A stretch of DNA of 64,000 nucleotides from Flavivirga spongiicola (lineage in GTDB: Bacteria; Bacteroidota; Bacteroidia; Flavobacteriales; Flavobacteriaceae). Made by a program: the position numbers and the translations under genes. The DNA is taken from NCBI RefSeq assembly GCF_030540825.1, contig NZ_JAUOEO010000001.1, positions 3,733,001 through 3,797,000 of the forward strand, in the 5' to 3' direction. The notes below the pieces were generated by a model. The model did no database searches, had not been told where the DNA came from, and worked only from the letters and a program-made list of their open reading frames with translations. Below are positions 30,301 to 37,200 of this stretch, piece by piece; positions within the stretch are counted from its first letter, which is position 1; each line of letters begins with the position of its first letter.

Positions 30301-30808
30301 TTCCATTGGATGTCCCTTTTTCAAGAATGTTGGCTCCTGGAAGAGGAGCACCTAACTCGTCTGTAATTATTCCTTTAACTGTTATTTTTTGTAAAGAGAA
30401 CTTTTCAATTTTAACTGTTAATGGCTGGACGCCAATTTCTTTTAAACGATGTTTGAGAATAATATGTTTATTATTTACTGTAAATGCAATATTTGTATTA
30501 GTCAGTAAAGATTTTAGAATGTCTGAAATCTTTTCTTTTTTTGCGTTTACAGAAACAATTTTAGTTACATCTATTTTTTTATTATTATATAAAAACTTAA
30601 ACTCTGATAACGACTCAATTTTTTTGAAAACGTCTTCTAAACTTACATTATCTAGTTTTAATGAGACTTTAGTATTTTGAGAATATGAGTTATTAGCTTG
30701 TATTTGAAATAAAGAAACGATGAGAAAAAGTGTAGTTAGCTTCATCTTTAAATCGAATTTAAATAACTTTTTACATAGTAAAAACTTACTCAAGTTGAAT
30801 TTTTTCAT
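27305..30808 (-). CDS. SusC/RagA TonB-dependent transporter with STN signalling domain
   Basis: This 1167-residue outer-membrane barrel begins with a signal peptide near residues 22-44. A secretin/TonB N-terminal (STN) domain follows at about 45-120 (LEDVFKKIESLSEFKF), then a carboxypeptidase-regulatory-like domain (about 143-215) and the TonB plug with the SusC signature (GLDEVVVVSFGKQKK, ALAGRVSGLISYQRSG, FFIRGITSFG, LIDGIELDVEDLARL). The STN domain is the part that talks to a FecR anti-sigma factor in trans-envelope signalling, and fecR and an ECF sigma gene lie directly upstream. Import of a ligand should therefore switch on its own operon. The gene is 4 bp from susD. Confidence 0.95.
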   Translation of the reverse strand: MKKFNLSKFLLCKKLFKFDLKMKLTTLFLIVSLFQIQANNSYSQNTKVSLKLDNVSLEDVFKKIESLSEFKFLYNNKKIDVTKIVSVNAKKEKISDILKSLLTNTNIAFTVNNKHIILKHRLKEIGVQPLTVKIEKFSLQKITVKGIITDELGAPLPGANILEKGTSNGTLSDFDGNYTLNVSNSNAVLVISYVGFKKQEIVVGNKTNINVKLIEDAAGLDEVVVVSFGKQKKASVVASITTIKPSELNIPSSNLTTALAGRVSGLISYQRSGEPGADNAEFFIRGITSFGAGGNSPLILIDGIELDVEDLARLNPDDIASFSILKDASAAALYGARGANGVVYVTTKEGVEGPVQVNFRAETKISSSTSDIELADPITYMKLFNEAIRTRDPLEAIPFSQGKIENTIAGTNPLLYPTVDWQEELFKEIAVNKSYNFSVKGGGKTARYFVSAAYTQDTGILNVPEVSNFNSNIDLKKFQLRSNTNINLTSTSKLKLAFNAAFDDYNGPRQGGSQIYARSLTTSPVLFQPFYQPDEGTQYANHILFGNALAPSGTGFYFNPYADLVTGYKEDTNSTLIAQMEFNQDLKFITEGLSLKGIVSSTRKANYSISRGYRPFYYTPSQNRETKEVSLFALNPDSGTTTLDFEASPSTVDAATYAELRFSYAREFNEKHAVSGLLVHTINNRVLSATSGDLQASLPFRNQGISGRFTYGYNDKYFTELNFGYNGSERFARSERWGFFPSAAVGWIVSNEKFLNNVDFLDNLKFKASYGLVGNDKIGRNEDRFFYISNVLLNDEGKGFRTGSDYQEFIPGVSITRYGNDEITWETGHKLNLGMELGLFNSLTLELDVFSETRTNILSDRLIPASLGLQAPVRANIGEAKSNGVDATLVYNKSFSQDLWLEGRVNFTYAKNKITKTEEPDYSTTPWRSRIGQSITQPFGYIAERLFIDQEEVNNSPTQFGEYSGGDIKYKDIDGNGVINTLDQVPIGNPTDPEIVYGFGFSVGYKGVDFSCFFQGSANSSFFIDTRRANPFVSYRDPDDVTGGTTGAVNNQLLKVWADSHWSETNRDIYAKWPRLSGNDNFIENNLQPSTWFLQDGSFLRLKSIEMGYNLPKDITTKLGLQKLRIYTSATNLLYFSKFKLWDPELAGNGFKYPLQRVVNLGLNISI

Positions 30809-30858
30809 ACTTTTGTTTTGGTTTGTGATTTAACATGTTTTTAAGTCACTAAGAAGTT

Positions 30859-30888
30859 AATCGGGAAATGTTCGAGCATTTTCCGATT
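30859..30888. other. Hairpin in the fecR-susC intergenic region
   Basis: AATCGGGAAATG (30859-30870) pairs with CATTTTCCGATT (30877-30888) with one G-T wobble and a 6-nt loop. The run of seven T follows on the + strand, not on the operon strand, so for the leftward operon it is an mRNA hairpin in the susC leader rather than a classical terminator. It could uncouple fecR and susC mRNA levels by processing or protect the susC 5' end. Confidence 0.5.
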
Positions 30889-30975
30889 TTTTTTTCAAAG
30901 TGATTTTTTTGTCCTAAAATAATTGTGGTATGGTTTTTATGTTACATAGGCATTATTAGTTTTAATGGATTAATT

Positions 30976-32181
30976 TTAGTTAGTTATTTTTATTAATTTT
31001 TTGGTTTTCCTATAATTAAAATAGATGTCTTGTCTAAAAACATTTAAAACATTTTCAATAGTTTCATCTTTGTCAAAAGAGGTTGTGTAAATTTGCTCAT
31101 CTAAAAGTGAATATTCGTTTTCAATTACAACATCAAAATGGCGCTCTAATTTTTTTAAAATGTTTGGATATGGTGTTTTATTAAATACTAAGGACCCATC
31201 TTTCCAAGCTGTATACATTTGCGTGTCAACTTTTTTGATGGTTATTTCTTTTGTAGACTTATCCCAAGATGCTAAGTGACCTGGAGTTAGTAACGTTTCT
31301 TCATCATTCTTTTTGCTATGTGTATATAATTTAACTGAGCCTTCTATTAAAACAGTATTAATATTGGCATCTTCAGGATAATAAGATAGATTAAATTCTG
31401 TTCCTAACACTTCTACGTTTATGTCATTAGCATTTACAATAAAAGGGTGCGATTTGTCTACCGCAACATCAAAATATGCTTCGCCTTTTAAAAACACTTT
31501 TCGGCTTTGACCTTTTAAAAATTTTACTGGGTACTTTAAAGAAGTTCCTGCATTTAATGTAACCTTGGTGCCATCAGATAAAACTAAATAGAAACGTTTT
31601 CCGTTAGGAATTGTTAGTTCGTTATAAACAAGTTTTTCTATTTTACTTTTTTGGGAACCCGTATAGTTTATTTTTGTTCCACTTTGCTCTCCTATAACTG
31701 TACCTGATTCATCAATGATGCTTTTTTCGTCTTCTTCAGAGACAATTTCTACTTTTCCATTATCTAAGGTAAGGGTCACTTCGTTAGAATTGTCAGGATG
31801 TTTTTGTATACTATTGTAATGATTATATAAATAAGCAATGCCAAGCATAAAAATTATTGATGCTGCAATTTTAGAAAACGTACTAAGGGAGGCATGCTTT
31901 GCAAAAAAAGACGGCTTTTTTTCTGTAATTGATAAACTTTCAGTTTTAATTTGGCTAGTTATTTGATTAAAAAGAATCCCGAATTCTTTATTCGCAGCTT
32001 CATCAAGAACTTCTTGACCTTCTAGTTCTATGCTTTTCCAATAATCACCAAATAAATCTTTTACATCATTTTGAGATTCCGGGTTTCTAATAAACTCCAT
32101 GAGAGTTATAAACTCTTCTTGTGTCAAAGATTCCTCAATATATTTTTGGAAGAGTTTTTCTATATAAGAATATGTATTCAT
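30976..32181 (-). CDS. FecR-family anti-sigma factor
   Basis: This is the inner-membrane partner of the ECF sigma factor. A cytoplasmic N-terminal domain of about 100 residues binds sigma, one transmembrane helix follows (IAASIIFMLGIAYLY, about 107-122), then the periplasmic FecR domain (about 185-285; GEAYFDVAVDKSHPF, VEVLGTEFNLSYY, VLIEGSVKLY), and a C-terminal DUF4974-type domain (about 330-400; PYPNILKKLERHFDVVIE) that contacts the STN domain of SusC. The ATG at 32181 is preferred; a GTG four codons upstream (32193) is possible. It lies 125 bp after the sigma gene and 167 bp before susC, an arrangement typical of Bacteroidota glycan-sensing systems. Confidence 0.93.
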   Translation of the reverse strand: MNTYSYIEKLFQKYIEESLTQEEFITLMEFIRNPESQNDVKDLFGDYWKSIELEGQEVLDEAANKEFGILFNQITSQIKTESLSITEKKPSFFAKHASLSTFSKIAASIIFMLGIAYLYNHYNSIQKHPDNSNEVTLTLDNGKVEIVSEEDEKSIIDESGTVIGEQSGTKINYTGSQKSKIEKLVYNELTIPNGKRFYLVLSDGTKVTLNAGTSLKYPVKFLKGQSRKVFLKGEAYFDVAVDKSHPFIVNANDINVEVLGTEFNLSYYPEDANINTVLIEGSVKLYTHSKKNDEETLLTPGHLASWDKSTKEITIKKVDTQMYTAWKDGSLVFNKTPYPNILKKLERHFDVVIENEYSLLDEQIYTTSFDKDETIENVLNVFRQDIYFNYRKTKKLIKITN

Positions 32182-32306
32182 TTCATTCGGCACTGTTTAG
32201 GGTGCGCTATATATATTACGAACGAAAAGAGTAAAAGTCCCAAGTAAAAAGTGATTTTTTTTAAAATTTTTAAAAAAAACAAAAAAAAAGAAATTGAATA
32301 AAGGGA

Positions 32307-32867
32307 CTATAAGTTTTTTATATGAGGCTCAAGTTGCTCTCTAATAAGCTGTAATGTTTTCCATAAATGGTTTTTAACAGTCTTATTGGATATTCCTAAT
32401 AAATCAGCTATTTCTTGATTACTTTTACCTTCTTCTCTAGAAAGTATAAAAATAGCTCTTTTTTGTTTTGGTAGCCCAGCTAAAATATCATCTAAAACAT
32501 CACGATATTCTTCATAAATAATTTCGTCTTCAATAGAACAAGTAGGGTGTGACATATGCTTCCATAATTCTTGTTTTAAAGAATCTTTAGTTGCGATGGC
32601 TCTTATATGACTATAAGCTAAATTTCTAGCAATTGTATAAATGAAAGAATCAAATGATTTTGAAACATTGATATTGCTTTTTGTATTCCATACAATTATA
32701 AATACATTTTGAAGAATTTCATCTGTACTATATTTTGATTTTGTAATAGAAAATATAAAAACATTTAATTTTTTTTTATAGATATTAAAAATTATTTCAA
32801 AAGCACTTATCTCTCCATTTTTAAGAGACAAAAGTGTTGATTCATCATATGATTTTAATATACTCAA
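32307..32867 (-). CDS. ECF sigma-70 factor (FecI-like, Bacteroidota type)
   Basis: The 186 residues contain region 2 (about 20-90: AFEIIFNIYKKKLNVF, DEILQNVFIIVWN, DSFIYTIARNLAYSHIR) and region 4 (about 130-182: LPKQKRAIFILSREEGKSNQ, IADLLGISNKTVKNHLWKTL), and lack regions 1 and 3, as expected for an extracytoplasmic-function sigma. It should direct RNA polymerase to the susC promoter when released by FecR. The start is unusual: the only initiator codon between the upstream in-frame stop (TAA at 32880-32882) and the conserved region is TTG at 32865-32867. Alternatively an even rarer codon is used. First gene of the leftward block. Confidence 0.93.
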   Translation of the reverse strand: MSILKSYDESTLLSLKNGEISAFEIIFNIYKKKLNVFIFSITKSKYSTDEILQNVFIIVWNTKSNINVSKSFDSFIYTIARNLAYSHIRAIATKDSLKQELWKHMSHPTCSIEDEIIYEEYRDVLDDILAGLPKQKRAIFILSREEGKSNQEIADLLGISNKTVKNHLWKTLQLIREQLEPHIKNL

Positions 32868-33290
32868 AAGTTGTTTTTGTTATTTTTTTGTGATCTTTTA
32901 GTCTATCCAGTTTTTAATAATAAATTATATCTAGAATAAAAATGGATCTTATTTATTCCTGTTAGGAATGTTAATATTTCAAAAGTATTGATAAAAAATA
33001 AAGCATAATGATGATTAATTGCCTCTTTATAATATTTTTTTTGCTTAAAAGATAAAAAGGGAAGAAAGTTAGCTTTTTTGAGTATTAAAGTAGGGCTGAA
33101 ATAGATGAAAGAAGTATGCTAAATACCCTTTTCAAATAGATTCTTATACATAAAATAAAGCTTTTATACTTATAAACTTTTAATGAATTTAATTTAGAAA
33201 TATATAGTCAAAATATAGCTGCATAAATCTCTTAACCAATTGCCAGCTTTTTGTTGCAAATTCAGCCCAATACTAAAATTAATAAAATAA
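32868..33290. other. Gene-free AT-rich intergenic region
   Basis: This stretch of about 420 bp separates the sigma factor gene from the terminator of the adhesin operon. No credible coding sequence or RNA gene is seen. On the - strand, TACTTTTG at 32980-32987 fits the Bacteroidota -7 consensus TAnnTTTG about 110 bp ahead of the sigma start, but no clear -33 element accompanies it, so it is only a weak promoter candidate. Confidence 0.4.
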
Positions 33291-33324
33291 AAAAACTCAG
33301 GATTCAATTCAATCCTGAGTTTTT
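33291..33324 (-). terminator. Strong intrinsic terminator of the SprF/adhesin operon
   Basis: A perfect 14-bp stem, AAAAACTCAGGATT (33291-33304) with AATCCTGAGTTTTT (33311-33324), encloses a 6-nt loop. It lies 33 bp past the stop of the SprF-like gene, with T-rich ends on both strands. It closes the leftward operon and insulates it from the sigma-factor block. Confidence 0.9.
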
Positions 33325-33356
33325 AAAACTTATACAATTTATGAGATATTACTAAA

Positions 33357-34241
33357 TTAGAGTTTTAAATTGAACATTATTTCATGAGTTCCGTTGTCTA
33401 CATATCTTACGTCATTTTCAGAAACTTCATAAGCATATCCTATTTGCATTGTTTTTGATGCTTTGAATATTACTAAACCGCTTATACTTTCATTAACTCT
33501 GTATGCTGCACCTAAATTAAAATTACTATTTAACTCTAATATAGCAGTTAAATCAACAGAAAGGGGAGAAGCATTAACATAACGGAATAAAACACTAGGT
33601 TTTAGGATTGTATTTTCACTTAAAATAAAATGATATCCACCTGCTAAATATAAATGCTTTCTGTCTGCACCAACAGTGGCAACTCCATTATCTTCCTCTA
33701 ACCTGTCTGGGCTTAGAATTTTAGGAATGGAGAGCGATACAAAATAATCTTCATGTTTTAAATATACACCTGTACCAAAGTTTGGATTGAACCTACCATT
33801 TAGATTCATCAATTTTGGGTCTGGCATGACCCCATAAGTTACCAATCCATCGGTATTTGCATCATAAGAATTAAAACCTGCTTTAACTCCTAAATATAAA
33901 TCATGAGTTTCATTCAATTTTAAATGATACGAAAAGTCAATTGCTATTGAAGTCTGCTTTTCTATAAAGGTTTTGTCGCTAATTACCGATAAACCTAAAC
34001 CCACATTTTTCCCTACAGGCGTACCAAAAATAAAGCTTTGCGTTTGTGGAGCTCCCTTAACGTTAGACCATTGGCTACGAATGTTGATACCTAAGTCTGT
34101 GGTTTCATTTGCTCCAGCATATGCAGGGTTTATTAAATTCATATTATACATGTACATCGTATAATTAGGGTCTTGTTGAGCCTTTACTAGAGTTGTTGTA
34201 AATAACACGAACAGCAAAGTGATTTTATATAATAATTTCAT
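33357..34241 (-). CDS. PorP/SprF-family outer-membrane protein
   Basis: Starting at the ATG at 34241 gives a clean signal peptide (MKLLYKITLLFVLF...VKAQ); the longer frame to 34283 would overlap the upstream gene and mask it. After cleavage comes the hallmark QDPNYTMYMYNMNLINPAYAG opening (a 21-residue block, positions about 21-41), then alternating beta-strands of a 14-stranded barrel. In Flavobacterium johnsoniae, SprF is needed for T9SS delivery of the gliding adhesin SprB, and genes for type B-signal proteins are commonly followed by a porP/sprF paralogue. Here it follows the giant type B-signal protein after 20 bp, so it is very probably the dedicated secretion/anchoring partner of that protein. 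Confidence 0.93.
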   Translation of the reverse strand: MKLLYKITLLFVLFTTTLVKAQQDPNYTMYMYNMNLINPAYAGANETTDLGINIRSQWSNVKGAPQTQSFIFGTPVGKNVGLGLSVISDKTFIEKQTSIAIDFSYHLKLNETHDLYLGVKAGFNSYDANTDGLVTYGVMPDPKLMNLNGRFNPNFGTGVYLKHEDYFVSLSIPKILSPDRLEEDNGVATVGADRKHLYLAGGYHFILSENTILKPSVLFRYVNASPLSVDLTAILELNSNFNLGAAYRVNESISGLVIFKASKTMQIGYAYEVSENDVRYVDNGTHEIMFNLKL

Positions 34242-34261
34242 TTTCTTTGACTTTGTTTTTA

Positions 34262-37200
34262 TTAATAATTGATAAATATCCAACCTTTTAATAGCTCCGA
34301 ACCATTCCCTAAGTCGATCACATATAAGTAAGAACCAGGAGGTAATTTTTCTGAATTAGACTTATAAGTTCCATTCCAATTGTTTTTATAACTTTTGGTA
34401 ACAAAAACCTCATGCCCCCAACGATTATATACTTTTACAACTGAATTAGCATAATTATCGATTCCTGGAATTATCCAATTATCGTTTATACCATCTCCAT
34501 TTGGCGTGAATGCTTCGGCAGGAATTAATGAAGGTTCATTACTGTTAGGAAAATGATCATTGGAGTCTAAAACACCATCATTGTCGTCATCGTCATCCAT
34601 ACTATCTGGTATACCATCTCCATCATTGTCGTCTGGCGCACTATTTTTATCCTTACTATCTGTTTCTTCATCATTTTCTATTTCATCTGAATATCCATCT
34701 CCGTCATCGTCAGTATCTGCATTATCTCCAATGCCATCACCATCAGTATCCGTATCTTCAGAAGCATCCAATGGGAAGGCATCGTCTGTATCTGGTGTTC
34801 CGTCATTATCATCATCCGTATCTGCGTTATCTCCAATATTATCACCATCCGTATCTATATCTTCTTCACCATCATTATCATCATCCGTATCTGCATTGTC
34901 TCCGGTACCATCACCGTCTGTGTCTGTATCTTCGGAATCATCCAATGGGAAGGCATCATCTGTATCAGGTGTTCCATCATTATCATCATCCGTATCCGCA
35001 TTGTCTCCCGTTCCATCACCGTCAGTATCTGTATCTTCGGAATCATCCAATGGGAATTCATCGTCTGTATCAGGTGTTCCATCGTTATCATCATCCGTAT
35101 CCGCATTGTCTCCGGTACCATCACCGTCTGTATCTGTATCTTCAGAATCATCCAATGGGAAGTCATCATCTGTATCAGGTGTTCCATCATTATCGTCATC
35201 CGTATCCGCATTGTCTCCTGTGCCATCACCGTCTGTATCGGTATCTTCTGAATCATCCAATGGGAAGTCATCATCTGTATCAGGCGTTCCATCATTATCG
35301 TCATCCGTATCCGCGTTATCTCCCGTTCCATCACCATCGGTATCGGTATCTTCTGAATCATCTAACGGGAAGTCATCATCTGTATCAGGCGTTCCATCAT
35401 TATCGTCATCCGTATCGGCATTGTCTCCTGTGCCATCACCATCTGTATCGGTATCTTCTGAATCATCCAATGGAAAGGCATCATCTGTATCAGGCGTTCC
35501 ATCATTATCGTCATCCGTATCCGCGTTATCTCCCGTTCCATCACCATCGGTATCGGTATCTTCGGAATCATCCAATGGGAAGTCATCATCTGTATCGGGC
35601 GTTCCATCATTATCGTCATCCGTATCCGCATTGTCTCCCGTTCCGTCTCCGTCTGTATCGGTATCTTCTGAATCATCCAATGGGAAGTCATCGTCTGTAT
35701 CGGGCGTTCCATCATTATCATCATCCGTATCGGCATTGTCTCCCGTTCCGTCTCCGTCTGTATCGGTATCTTCTGAATCATCTAAAGGGAAGTCATCATC
35801 TGTATCAGGCGTTCCATCATTATCGTCATCCGTATCCGCGTTATCTCCCGTTCCATCACCATCGGTATCGGTATCTTCTGAATCATCCAATGGGAAGTCA
35901 TCATCTGTATCAGGCGTTCCATCATTATCATCATCCGTATCCGCATTGTCTCCCGTTCCGTCTCCGTCTGTATCGGTATCTTCGGAATCATCCAATGGGA
36001 AGTCATCGTCTGTATCGGGCGTTCCATCATTATCGTCATCCGTATCGGCATTGTCTCCCGTTCCGTCTCCGTCTGTATCGGTATCTTCTGAATCATCCAA
36101 TGGGAAGTCATCATCTGTATCAGGCGTTCCATCATTATCGTCATCCGTATCGGCATTGTCTCCTGTGCCATCACCATCTGTATCGGTATCTTCTGAATCA
36201 TCTAAAGGGAAGTCATCATCTGTATCAGGCGTTCCATCATTATCGTCATCCGTATCCGCATTGTCTCCTGTGCCATCACCATCTGTATCGGTATCTTCTG
36301 AATCATCCAATGGGAAGTCATCATCTGTATCAGGCGTTCCATCATTATCATCATCCGTATCCGCATTGTCTCCCGTTCCGTCTCCGTCTGTATCGGTATC
36401 TTCTGAATCATCCAATGGGAAGTCATCGTCTGTATCGGGCGTTCCATCATTATCATCGTCCGTATCGGTATTGTCTCCCGTTCCGTCTCCGTCTGTATCG
36501 GTATCTTCTGAATCATCCAATGGGAAGTCATCGTCTGTATCGGGCGTTCCATCATTATCATCGTCCGTATCGGTATTGTCTCCCGTTCCGTCTCCGTCTG
36601 TATCGGTATCTTCTGAATCATCCAATGGGAAGTCATCATCTGTATCGGGCGTTCCATCATTATCGTCATCCGTATCTGTATCATTTGGCTCACCATCTCC
36701 ATCTGTATCCTGTAAAGCATCCAAAGTCATCGTATAACCATTGACACTTAAAGCATCCGATTGATCTTTTACTTTAAAGCTAAAAGAGGTATAATTCGTT
36801 CCATATCCATCTTGTGCTGTTGTATATACTAATTTTGTAACATCATCTATAAAATCATTAATCTGAACTGGGTTTCCATTGTATGTTAATGTTCCAGGCG
36901 TTGGTATTCCTGTTATTTGAATTCCGTTAAATCCATCTCCAGAATCGACATCAGTAAATGTAAAATCTGTTGCTTTAAAGCTATAAGCAACATCTTCGAT
37001 AACTTCTAATGAGATATCTCCACCTTCCGGCGAGTCATTCTGCAAAGCAATATTTAATGTTGCTGTTACTGTCGCTGAAAAATTATTAGCATCTTCATAT
37101 CTATAGGTAAAAGTATCAGTATCAACTTCATCTCCATTATTTTCATAGGTAAATGTACCATCCGTATTAAATGTAAATGATGCTGCATGTGATGGGCTAT

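Noticed and set aside
34242..34283. Longer start at 34283 for the SprF-like gene
   Set aside because: It would overlap the upstream gene and hide the signal peptide that starts at the ATG at 34241.
34892..36676. Regular repeats resembling a CRISPR array
   Set aside because: The units are contiguous 105-bp coding repeats with no unique spacers, and no cas genes are nearby.
34560..36737. A 725-codon Ser/Val/Pro-rich open frame on the + strand, and other long frames on both strands, across the repeat array
   Set aside because: They arise because the 105-bp repeat is a multiple of three and its biased codons leave no stops in several frames. The - strand frame has the signal peptide, domains and T9SS signal, so it is the real gene.
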